This document shows, one piece after another, positions 1 to 9,562 of a stretch of 64,000 nt of DNA. The translations under genes were made by a program, and so were the position numbers. The stretch is from Mucidula mucida (Eukaryota; Basidiomycota; Agaricomycetes; Agaricales; Physalacriaceae): NCBI GenBank assembly GCA_015501055.1, contig JADNYV010000003.1:310001-374000 (forward strand), read 5' to 3'. Below the pieces are notes generated by a model, which saw only the letters and a list, made by a program, of their open reading frames with translations, made no database searches and was not told the DNA's origin. How positions within the stretch are numbered: the first letter of the stretch is position 1; every line of letters starts with the position of its first letter.

Positions 1-38
1 GAATACACCCAAGGAAACAATAAAAATGGTATCAATGT

Positions 39-1107
39 TCATTGCGAGCTTCCAAGGTCTCCAGTCTTGCAACTTGTCTGAACAATATTGAGCAAAAAGA
101 CAGACGTCAAGAACGTCACTTGCCTATCCCTCATAGCTTCCTGCCATCGTTGTAGTTTCGCAATCTCGTTCACCTGGAACCCGTAAATGCGAGGTCTGTA
201 ACGCTCGGCCTTTATTGCCACGCTCGCTGTGCTGATGTCAGTCTCGCCCGACACTACCTCCTGTATCTCTTCTCGTACGCCGCGCCGTCTCTTCCCACTG
301 CCCTCGGCGCCTTCGCCCCTCGAGCTCGCCGCGCTGTCCAGAGGCGGACCACTCTTTGGGGGGATGAGCGTGGGGTATACGAGGAACAGTAAGTGCGGAA
401 ACGTTGTGCCAAAGTAGGCGCCGTCAATGGCACCATGGCGGGACGACTTGGGCGAGTATATGTCCTCGCACCGGCCACAGTAAAGTTTGACAGACTTTTC
501 ATACGGCACGTCGGTGAGTCCGACAGGGAGGAGGGGCTGTTGTTGGCACAGCACACGTGGGCAGCGCCCGAACTCCATGCGTTTGTACTTTTCGAGCTGA
601 TGCGAGGTAAACGGAAACAAGGTGGGAATGACGGTGAACGCACCATCTTTGCTAGGCCACGCGTGGTTACTATCCACCGAGCGTGGATCAGGCCATACAG
701 CAGTCTCGCCTGGACATCGAGAGAGGCGCGGTGATCGTCCTGGATATCGTCGTCTGTAACGACACTTAGTGTTATTCCTCCGTCGTCAGCCTAGACGCAC
801 CAAGGTTGTCCGTTATGAGCTCTAGCGCCTCGGGATAGTTGGCAATCTCGTTGTTGAGTCCCGTCAGATTAAATCGGTCCAGGATAAAATCCTCGTCGAC
901 TTCACAGAAGTATTCGTTGCCTTTAGAAGATAGGAACCATGATATCCACTGTACAACCTCGTTAGGAATTGCCAAAAAATGACATCAACGACTTGCCGAG
1001 CTGAATACTGTGAGCATGTTTATTCGCTACGAATAGACGATATCAACGCACCTCGAGTAGTCAGAGTCTGAGCCGGTGGATATCTCTTCCACTGCACGAT
1101 GAAGCAT
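39..1107 (-). CDS. CKB1: Casein kinase 2 regulatory (beta) subunit
   Basis: Regulatory subunit of the CK2 serine/threonine kinase, which dimerises and docks two catalytic alpha subunits. Exons read on the minus strand: 1107-1052 (SGSDSDY-like start), one ending at 801, 753-644, and 596-39. The protein shows the family blocks WISWF, CEVDEDFI, FNLTGLN, an acidic stretch DDDIQDD, then GLIHARWIVTTRGLAKM, and the zinc site with CPRVLC followed by YCGRCEDIYSPKS, and ends its core at DGAYFGTTFPHLLF. The tail is extended and rich in R/S/E. The last ~80 bases may contain one more intron that keeps the frame. Odd point: the best donor after exon 1 (at 1051) and the best acceptor (1001) leave an in-frame TGA before WISWF, so the 5' splice pattern is unresolved. 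Identity is firm; exon 1-2 junction is not. The gene lies just downstream of SerRS on the same strand. Confidence 0.9.
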
Positions 1108-1383
1108 GCTCGTTAGCAGCCACGAAATCCGGTAACAGAAACCGACTTTTGAGGTTAAGTGATAGCAGAAGAGGAGAGCCGTTATGGTCACGTCACGTTG
1201 ATTGGTTCGGAAATAACAAGCTCAGCCAAGCGCGTTTGGATGATTTCATCGAGTATCATTCGCGATGTAATAGAGATACGGAGACAAAATAGCTTATGCG
1301 CATATACTACAAGCACATTTACAAACAGAAGTCTACTGTTACAACTTCATCACACTCCTCCGCTTGGTCTTAATTCTCCGAGT

Positions 1384-3045
1384 CTATGCTTGCTTCTTCT
1401 GCAAACCCTTGGGCAGCTCTTTGACCCACGGCAAAAAGTCGCGTCCTTGCATGTACGGTCTTAACACTTCAGGTATAACGAGACCCTGCATAATGATCAC
1501 CGTCAGATGATGGAGTCGAGAACTGGAGCATAACGTACGTCGGGTGTCTGGTAGTTCTCAACGAGACAACATAATGCACGTTCTGTTGCGCAAAGCGTTC
1601 CGTTCAGCATGTGCACGTACACCTTGCGTGTCTGATCTTTGGTCTTCAATCCGCACCGGACTTCTAGTCTTCGGCTCTCTGAAAAGAATGTTTAGTCCGA
1701 TATAATGAGCCCGTTCACAGAACGTACGGTAATCTGTGCAGTTCGAGCACGAAACCAACTCCTTGTAAGCCCTTTGGAAGGGGAACCACGCTTCTAAATC
1801 AAATTTCTGCGCCGCCGCCAAATTCAACGCGCCCGAGACGATCTTTACGAGACGATACCGTAGGCCCAGACTCTGGTAGAACGCCTCACTGTTTCCCACC
1901 ATGGTATCGAACATCTCCCAGCTCTTCGCCGGGTCGGTTATGCAGAACTGCTCGATCTTTTCAAACTGGTGAACACGGAAGATGCCCCACATATCGCGTC
2001 CAGCCGACCCAGCCTCTTTACGGAAACAGGTCGAATATCCTGCGTACTTTATGGGGAGCTGTGTTTCGGGACTTTCGAACCATTCGTCCGAGTGAAATGC
2101 CGAGATGGGCTGCTCCGAAGTCGCGATGAGGTACTTCTCGTCGTCCGAAGCGATGACTTTATAGAGCTCCTCGTCGAATTGTTCGAGCTGTGCCGTTTTG
2201 GCCATCTGTTCCTTGTTCATGAAGAATGGAGGCTGGATTTTCTTGTATTCGCGTTTACGGAGAAAGTCGAGGCCATAACCGATAAGAGCGTGATTGAGAT
2301 CGATACCATCGTTGGTGAGGAAGTACCCTCTGTGGCCAGCGATTTTCGCGCCTGATAACTATGGTAAGGGGTATCGCGAGCGGAAAATAGAAGCGTAGGT
2401 ACCTCTGTCAAGATCCATGGCATCCAGGCGTAAGAGGACTTCATGATGGGGCATGATACCCTCCCGTACTGGTGGCTCCTCTGGTTCCTCTTGAAGGTGC
2501 CATGTGCGCAGTGTGAAATTGTCGTCCTGAGGTGTTGTCAGTTGAATGATTAATCCGAGCGAAGATATTAGCTTACCTCTGTTTGACTGACGGGTACGTC
2601 CTTGCCTACTACGTTGCCGACCATGCTGGCTTTCTGCCTCATCTTGACCTCGAACTCCTTGGCCTCTATGCGCTTAGCAGCGACTTGGGCATCAATTTCT
2701 TTCTTCTTCGCGACAAGATCATCTGCAGGCTCTTTTGCCTGTGTACGAAGATATGTCAATCTACGGCTATCTTAGAAGCAGTCCATTACCTTCTTCTTGG
2801 CTGTTATTTCTTTCTGGACGAGATTGATCTGCTTGTTCAGAGCATTGGCATCAAAGTCCACTAGATGAATGTTAAGTGAAGAAAGATGATTAGGCAGGGG
2901 AAAACATACTTTTGACCCAGTCGGCATACATCTGGATGACCTCGTCGACGAGTTCGACCGAGTCTCCACGTTTCCGCTGCGATTCACGTATCTCCTCTGC
3001 ATTTCCTCCTTTGCTGTCGATAAAGTGTAGGATATCCAAGGTCAT
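1384..3045 (-). CDS. SES1: Seryl-tRNA synthetase, cytosolic
   Basis: Charges tRNA-Ser with serine (class II aminoacyl-tRNA synthetase). The start at 3045 gives [14 protein letters not shown], the usual eukaryotic SerRS N-terminus, followed by the long helical arm (repeated K/E/A-rich exons such as [17 protein letters not shown]). The catalytic core shows motif 2, [20 protein letters not shown], and near the end motif 3, [12 protein letters not shown]. The C-terminus is [17 protein letters not shown] and a lysine-rich tail KGLQKKQA. At least seven short introns interrupt it, including one between the codons for DYQ and SRRLEVRCG (donor near 1733) and one after NYQTPD. A cytosolic enzyme is inferred from the absence of a presequence. 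It is divergent from the SAGA subunit gene at 3518. Confidence 0.93.
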
Positions 3046-3517
3046 TTTGGACGAGCCAAGTCGGACTGCTGAATGTAAAAAGTTAAAGGGATTCAACGAA
3101 ATCAGATCGAGTCAGGGTGCTGTGACGAGAGTGACACGTTGTGATAAGATAAGATTGAAATATTTGGAGGTCATTCAGGCCTACAATAATTGCTCATGGT
3201 TACAGTACTGTATTTAGCCTGTTCCGTATTGTACAGAGGATGCCAGTGAACTTTGTAGAAGCTTCAAGAACTAGCTAAGTCGGGGCCGTTCCAACTACAT
3301 TACTTAGAATTGTAGTTTGATTGATATTGACTTAGCTTCAAGTCCATCAAAACAGTACGCCCCCAGGTTCCGTTGACTCAGTGAGTTCTTGAGGAGTAGA
3401 TCCCGACTAGATCTAGGGCATTACTTGAGAAAGATTCCCCACGGAGGACAATGAGTTCAGATAAGATAAGATGGGTACATGTTATGTCACGGTCACGTCT
3501 CTTGACATCGAACTACC
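3046..3517. promoter_or_regulatory. Divergent intergenic region, SerRS / Sgf73-like gene
   Basis: A gap of 472 bases that must hold both promoters, because the flanking genes are transcribed away from each other. It contains the direct repeat agataagat(a) around 3144-3153 and 3460-3470 but no TATA box or factor site that I can name with confidence. Confidence 0.4.
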
Positions 3518-4595
3518 ATGGTCAAGAAGGCGAGCAACGCTAAAGCGAGTCCGTCGCCGCCGCCTTTTAACTGGGACGCGTCGCTCCCCTCGTCTCCGGC
3601 ACCGGACCCATCCTCGTCATTGCCGGCACCAACAGCATGGCTCGAGGCGTCTGGCATGAAGATATACGGCGCACAGCCAATATCATCCACCTCTGACATT
3701 GGTGTGGTCCGCTGCAAAGACTGCGCCAAACCTATTCTTCGAAGCTGTCTTCTTGACCATCTGAGTGCGCCTATATTGCTTCCTTGTCATGCTTAATTTC
3801 ATGGACTTGTTGCCAGCTACTTGTGCTGAAATTCGGAAGCGCTCGCAGGCTGCTGAAGTCCAAAAGTCGGCCAAGAAACGCAAAGCGTCGCTTGAGCCCA
3901 CTGACTCCTCCCAGCCGTCGAAGAAGAAATCCAAGACAGTCGCGAAACCGCGCGTCAAGGGTCCCATTGATTATGACAAACAGTGTGGCGTGATCAACGA
4001 CAAAGGTGTCCCGTGCTCGCGTTCGCTCACATGCAAATCCCATGCCATGGGAGCGAAACGGGCCGTTCAAGGTCGCTCCAGAGATTACAACGAACTCCTC
4101 CTCGAGTACCAACGAGCCAACAATCCCAACTTCGTCGAACCCGTTAAACGCGAAAGCAAGGCGGAGAAAAAGGAGAAACGCGAGAAGGAGAAGCAGGAGA
4201 AGAAGCGGTTAGCTGAAGAGGCTTCAGCCGCGATGGGCCCCAAGAAGTCAAATCCCGAGAAATCAAAAAAGGGCAAGAAGGCTGCAGCAGCTGCCGCCGC
4301 CGCCGCGAACAAACTAGCAGAGAACAAGACAGGCGAGGTTGAAGAAAACATCGACGATTTGGATTCGGAAGCAGAAGTGGATAACCTCGTAGTTTCCTAC
4401 AAAGTGGCAAGGGAGAAAGGTCTCGTCGCCCAACCACTCGCCATACCCTGCGACACTAGTAGCTGGTTTGTGGCACGCAGGGAGCGCGCTCGCTGTGTAC
4501 GTGATCTTCTTAGCGGTGCTCTTGGTGGCATAGGCGGCACCGCCGTTATTGGTGGTCTCGGAATGGGGAGGACAGGTCTGGCGGTACGCCCATGA
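3518..4595 (+). CDS. SGF73: SAGA deubiquitinase-module subunit, Sgf73/ataxin-7-like (SCA7 domain)
   Basis: Predicted anchor of the SAGA histone H2B deubiquitinating module in the nucleus. Two exons, 3518-3764 and 3817-4595, joined by a 52-base intron, give about 341 residues. After a Pro/Ser-rich N-terminus comes a C2HC zinc motif, CKDC ... H ... C, whose last Cys is supplied by exon 2. The SCA7 zinc-binding domain follows at roughly residues 150-200: [34 protein letters not shown], the hallmark of Sgf73/ataxin-7. Flanking segments are Lys-rich (KKRK, KKKSK) with an Ala run and a Lys/Glu coiled-coil-like stretch ([17 protein letters not shown]). No hydrophobic segments. Identification rests on the SCA7 motif and is strong. 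Convergent with the sHsp gene ending at 4801. Confidence 0.9.
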
Positions 4596-4800
4596 TTCAC
4601 GAATTCACTGTACATTATCACACACACATAGGAATATTTATACTACTGTACGATATGATCTCTATACGTCACTAGGACTCTGTTCGGCGATGGAATAGGA
4701 CACGGATGTTTCATTGTTACTTCGCATACACAACAAGAGGTTGACTACACATCCCGCCGAATGAAATCTCGGATACTTCTGCAGATTTGATCAAGGCGGC

Positions 4801-5387
4801 CTACACAACAGAAACTTTTTTTGGCTGAGACTCGATGGCGACCTTGGGGAAAGTCACAGTCAAGATACCGTCCTGCATATTGGCTTTGATTTCCTCATCC
4901 TGTGCGACAACTATGATCAGCACCGGAGCAACTGCCACAGTAACACATGCAAGGACTAACCTTCACTTCAGCAGGTAGTTGCAGCGTCCTCGACCACCTA
5001 CCAAAGCGCCGCTCCTTGACGGCGTATCCGTCATCTGTGTATTCTTCCGACCTCTTGCTTTCAGCGCTAACTGTCATTCGTCCGTCGTGGAGTTCGATAG
5101 AGACGTCCTCTTTATGCAAACCGGGGAATTCAAATGTCGCTGTTACCACGTTGGTGGACGCATCTTCGTGGAGATCCATCCTGTGATTATCATTTCAGTA
5201 CTTGACGCTGAACATCAGGAAATGAATCTACATACCTTGGTTTTAAGAAACGTGGTAATTCAGAGGGCGTAGCAGTAGAATTAGTACGCTGGGCACGTAG
5301 GCCATCGCGGGAAGCAGCAGATCCAGACAAGACCTGGTCAAGGAAGCGGTCCCAGTTATAGAAGGGCTCGTACGAGAAAACTGACAT
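4801..5387 (-). CDS. Small heat-shock protein (Hsp20/alpha-crystallin)
   Basis: ATP-independent holdase chaperone of the cytosol. Exons on the minus strand: 5387-5236, 5180-4961 and 4899-4801. The N-terminus MSVFSYEPFYNWDRFLD is followed by an alpha-crystallin domain beginning at MDLHEDAS, with the strands ATFEFPGLHKEDVSIEL and the conserved end GILTVTFPK, then a short C-terminal extension with SVV. Intron 1 falls just before MDLHEDA and intron 2 just before the DEEIKA strand; the paralogue at 5817 has introns at the same two places and phases. This supports an inverted duplication. A TATA-like AATATTTAAG lies about 40-48 bases upstream of the start (5426-5435 on the plus strand). Expression is probably stress-induced, from the HSE-like sites in the shared promoter. 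Confidence 0.95.
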
Positions 5388-5816
5388 GGTTCTGAAGTAT
5401 TGCAGAACGTTGGACGTTCAGGACTCTTAAATATTGTCTTCCGAGTAGATTCGAGGGTGTTCCAGATTGTTCTGTGTGGGGACATTGACATCACCGAACG
5501 AACACTGGGTTAGATTTGAGGCGTCTCGTGCAGCTTCGCGAAAGTTCTCGATCACGTGGACCGTAACATGTCTCCCGATTCCCCACCTCTGAGTGCAAGA
5601 TTCAACAAGATATTGGCGGATAAAATTCTCTGAATACATAATCTGTGAGCAGATTGAACAGCGTCAATATAATCGGCTTTCTTTTGGTGCTCTGGGATGT
5701 CCATTCATCGTTGTCGTCACTGGTGATCTAGGCGAACGTTCTCGTGAGTTCGAGGGTTTCTGACAGTATAAAAAGACTTCACCCTCGACCAAAGCTCCCC
5801 ATCCTTCGCATTCGAC
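5388..5816. promoter_or_regulatory. Shared divergent heat-shock promoter with three HSE-like sites
   Basis: The 429-base gap between two head-to-head sHsp genes holds three arrays of alternating TTC/GAA units at 5-base spacing. A perfect trimer TTCgcGAAagTTC is at 5535-5547. A near-perfect TTCcaGATtgTTC is at 5460-5472, and a four-unit array with one degenerate unit, GAAcgTTCtcGTGagTTC, is at 5734-5751. A TATA box (TATAAAAA, 5767-5774) sits 43 bases before the plus-strand start. Binding by heat-shock factor Hsf1 is inferred from the motif; the sequence itself is directly visible. Confidence 0.85.
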
Positions 5817-6389
5817 ATGTCTGTTTACTACTACGAACCCTTCTACAACTTCGACCGCTTTTTCGAGAACTTGGCTGGTCGTCCAAGCAGCACTGATGCG
5901 CAGCTACCGGCTGCTGAGAACACCATGCCAGTGGTCGTGCGTCCCAAGTACGTCGTTCTTCTTGTATGTTTCTCGTGCTGCGGTGTGCTGACGGGGTCCA
6001 TGTAGGATGGATCTGCACGAAGACGCTGGCAAGAACACTGTCACCGCCACCTTTGAGCTCCCGGGCTTGAAGAAGGAGGACGTTAACATCGACGTGCACG
6101 ACGGGCGCCTCGTCATCTCCGGAGAAACCAAGTTGTCCACGGAGCATGAGGAAGGCGGATATGCAGTGCGCGAGCGCAAGTTTGGCAGATTCTCTAGAAC
6201 TTTGAGGCTGCCGCAGGGCGTCAAGGTAAGTTCCTGATCCTCACTGGTGATGAAGCATGTATTGACGTGGGCGCGTGCCCTCTCTTTCAGGAAGAAGAAA
6301 TCAAGGCATCCCTGGCTGATGGAATTTTGACGGTGACGTTCCCCAAGGCAGGAGTGGACACTGCACCTAAGAGGATCTCCATTGTTTGA
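5817..6389 (+). CDS. Small heat-shock protein (Hsp20/alpha-crystallin), divergent paralogue
   Basis: Holdase chaperone, paralogue of the gene at 4801-5387. Exons 5817-5947, 6006-6225 and 6291-6389 give about 149 residues. Its start MSVYYYEPFYNFDRF mirrors the neighbour, and the alpha-crystallin domain starts MDLHEDAGKNTVTATFELPG and ends GILTVTFPKAG, followed by a short RISIV tail. Both introns are in the same positions and phases as in the neighbour, so the pair arose by inverted duplication. The TATA box at 5767 and the HSE-like array at 5734-5751 lie immediately upstream. Confidence 0.95.
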
Positions 6390-7207
6390 AGGAAGCTGGA
6401 GAAAGGCCTGAGACAACGAATATGAGCGTATCTTGTACCAAACAAATGTAGCCGAATCATAAATGTACCACCAACGTTTTGCTCAGTTATAACGATCTTG
6501 ACGGGATTCGAAAGCCAACGAGGAGCGTACATATTCTTGGGCAGAGAGTTGCCATTCGTGTTTCCAGCGCCTCGTGCGATACGCCCAGCCGTCGCGTCGG
6601 AGGTCAACTCAACTTGAACTTAGCATAGGGACACGGGGTATACCACAAACTCGGTCCGGCACATGAGCGCAGTGTTTTCCGGTTCGGATAAGTAACATCC
6701 GCCAATTTCCGGAAGTGTCGGTCACCTGCCTCAATGGTTTGCGTTACTTGTGCGTACGCTTGAATCTCTTTGATCATCACGAACGCTTCCAAGAGGGTCT
6801 CGTCCTTGCTGTGACTTGCGTATCGCGTGAACTATATCTCTCTTTCTTGCGTCAATTCGCAGGCCTCATACTACATTCTTCAAGAACGAATCAATCGCGA
6901 CTTGAAACAAAGGTTCCGGTACTATATCACGCCGAAGTCTAGAAGGCGTTTGCAGGGCGGAAATGCAACCCCACAACCCCGCAAATTGACACAATCTGGC
7001 ACGCTTGACGTCATTTTTCCCACTGTTCCTCAGGTTTTTTGACCTTGATCAAATTCGTGTACACTCTACATGGGTCAAGCTTCAACCCGTGCACAACGCC
7101 GGGCGGAAAAAGGGGATACGCCCGAAAAACTGTATGCTCAATCGTATATAAGGCGAACGACTCGGCACTTTGAAGCACACGTAGTGACCCGCCACTTTGT
7201 TACTACC
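6390..7207. promoter_or_regulatory. Upstream region of the sugar transporter
   Basis: An 818-base gap without a convincing gene. Close to the transporter a TATA box TATATAAGG lies at 7145-7153, 55 bases before the ATG. At 6969-6974 and 6977-6982 are CCCCAC and CCCCGC, two adjacent matches on the minus strand to the SYGGRG core bound by CreA/Mig1-type carbon-catabolite repressors. That the pair is functional is inference. The part near 6400-6700 is the 3' flank of the sHsp gene. Confidence 0.5.
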
Positions 7208-9162
7208 ATGCAGCCTTGGTTTGGACGAGGAAAGCCCCTCCAGCTCGCTATATCGGCCTGTTGTTCTGTAAGTCTCCGTGGCTTCAATCATGCTTCTAAT
7301 GGCTAATGTGTTAATCGCAGTTTGCCTTTGTGTTATTCGGTTATGACCAGGGTGTCTTCTCAGGCATCATTGGGAACGAAGATTTCCTCGACATCGTTGA
7401 CCACCCTAATGACTCGCTTCTCGGCATCATGTAAGTACTAATATCCTCCAGGCGTTCAAGCTCTCATTCTGTCTATGATAGCGTGTCATCGTATAATCTG
7501 GGATGCTTCTTTGGCTGCATACTCACCTTCATGATTGGAGATTATCTCGGTCGGCGGAGGTATGTCGTCTACCGCTACAACAGACATCTTTCTTAAGGGT
7601 ATTGTTAGAGTGATGTGGCTCGCAATGGCCTTCATTACTGTGGGAGCAGTGCTACAAAGTACTGCCTATGGGGTGCCTCACATGATCTTTGCGCGAGTGT
7701 TCACGGGCATAGGTACTGGAATGGAGACATCAACGGTCCCCATGTAGTAAGTCACTCTTCCAGACTTGCTATTTGAGTCTAACCCTTCTTTAGCCAATCA
7801 GAACTGTGCGACGCGTCTGTTCGCGGACGCATCGTCGCGTCAGAACCGCTGTTCGTCGGCGTTGGTATCGTCATTGCATAGTACGTCTTTGAGATTTTTG
7901 TATGGCTCTATTCTAAGCGGTCTGTTTAGCTGGTTCGACTATGGCATGAACTACATCTCACCCACATCTTCCATCGCGTCTGTTGCTTGGCGTCTACCCA
8001 TCGCTTGCCAGATTATCTTCGCCATCGTTGTTTCGATCATGATATTTGGTGTACCAGAGTCGCCACGGTACCTTTATCAGCAAGGCAAAAACGATGAAGC
8101 CCTTCAAGTGCTGTGTGACGTGCATGATTGCGGCCCCGATGATCCCAAGATCGTGAAAGAGTCCCGAGAGATTCTGGAAGCTATGAAACTCGAAATGGAC
8201 GGCGGCTTCAAGTGGAGGAATCTGCTCCAGCGCGATTCTGTCCAGACCGGCCGGCGTGTTCTTCTAGCATGGGGTATGCAATTCATCAAGTGTGCACCGT
8301 CTCCCACTCAATTGTCTGTTTCTGATTCACAATCCTAGCCAAGTGGGAGGTATCAATTTGATCGTCTACTACGTGCCAACTGTGTTGACGAACAACGTGG
8401 GTGTTTCGAGAGAAATGTCTCTAATTCTTGGTGGATGGTCAGTCAGTCATACAGGGAATCCCACATCTCATCAACTCACATTTCTCTATAGCATCAACAT
8501 CATGTTTCCTGTCGGTTCTTTGATACCAGCCTTCTTCCTGGATCAAATGGGTCGGCGTCGACCGATGATGGTCTTATCGTTCGCACTGGCCTGCTGTATG
8601 GCTGCAGTCGCCGCTCTCCTCAGCTTCAAAGGCACTAGTGTCGAGAAACCTACTGCATCTGCTTCTATCGTGTTCTTCTTCCTGTACATGTTCTTCTTCG
8701 GCGCTGGGCCAAACTGTATACCGTGGGTCTATGGTGCGTTCTTCCTTACAGTCTGTTCATATGTTCGCGGCACTGACTGACTACTGCATCAGTTCCCGAA
8801 ATTCTGCCACTTCACGCTCGCGCCAAGGGTACTGCCATTGGTATCTCCTCCAATTGGATATGGAACTTTACAATTGTCATGATAACGCCAGTCATTCTGA
8901 ATCGCCTGGTGAGTTTCATGACTGTGCGTCTGTGTCCTTCGCTAAGTCGACTTGCGCTTAGCAATGGAAGGCGTACTTGATATTCGTAGTGACGAATGCC
9001 CTATTCGTTCCCCTCATCTACTTTTTCTATCCTGAGACTACGCGCCTCACTTTGGAAGAGATAGATATGCTCTTTGTGGACGACGCTCACCGAGAGAAGT
9101 TCGGGATGGACACGGAGAAAGGAAGCGTGCAGGAGATGGAGGACACACCGGAAAAGTTATAA
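7208..9162 (+). CDS. MFS sugar transporter
   Basis: Plasma-membrane sugar/H+ symporter or facilitator of the major facilitator superfamily. Ten exons (7208-7267, 7321-7430, 7482-7559, 7609-7746, 7794-7880, 7930-8289, 8339-8437, 8492-8733, 8793-8908, 8962-9162) sum to 496 residues, a normal length. Signature motifs are DYLGRRR after TM2, PESPRYLYQQGK in the middle loop, NQVGGINLIVYY in TM7, DQMGRRRP between TM8 and TM9, and PWVYVPEILPLHARAKG, ending in FYPETTRLTLEEID. Twelve hydrophobic segments are visible. The substrate cannot be read from sequence; hexoses are the commonest for this subfamily. It is convergent with KGD1. Carbon-repressor-like sites lie upstream. Confidence 0.9.
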
Positions 9163-9562
9163 TACCCCAGAGTTGTACATTGTCATATCCATATTATGTA
9201 GTCTTTAAATGTTACAGATCAAGACTGACTTCGACTATATGCCAGTAAACTTGGCATGAGGCGACGGAAACAGTAGCGCCATACTTCTTCAAGTTCTTGA
9301 AATTAATCCAAAGAGAGGTGTCCCAGACCTGTGAGAGGGCTATTGATTATGAAAGACTATGTACAGCAATGGACCAAATACATGTCCGCAGGCAAACTAA
9401 GGGTAACCCGCCCGCTTTCATAACTAAAGTTTCCCATGCCATCACGCATTGGAACTTTATTATCCGATATTGCATTCCAGACAGTGTCAACCTTGTCCTT
9501 CTACGTATATTACTGATTAAAATAGGAAGCGAATTCAAGCGAAGGACATCAAGGTTAGTCTA
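9163..9562. other. Convergent 3' region, transporter / KGD1
   Basis: 400 bases between two 3' ends. AT-rich stretches compatible with 3' UTRs and polyadenylation are present; no gene, repeat or motif stands out. Confidence 0.4.
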
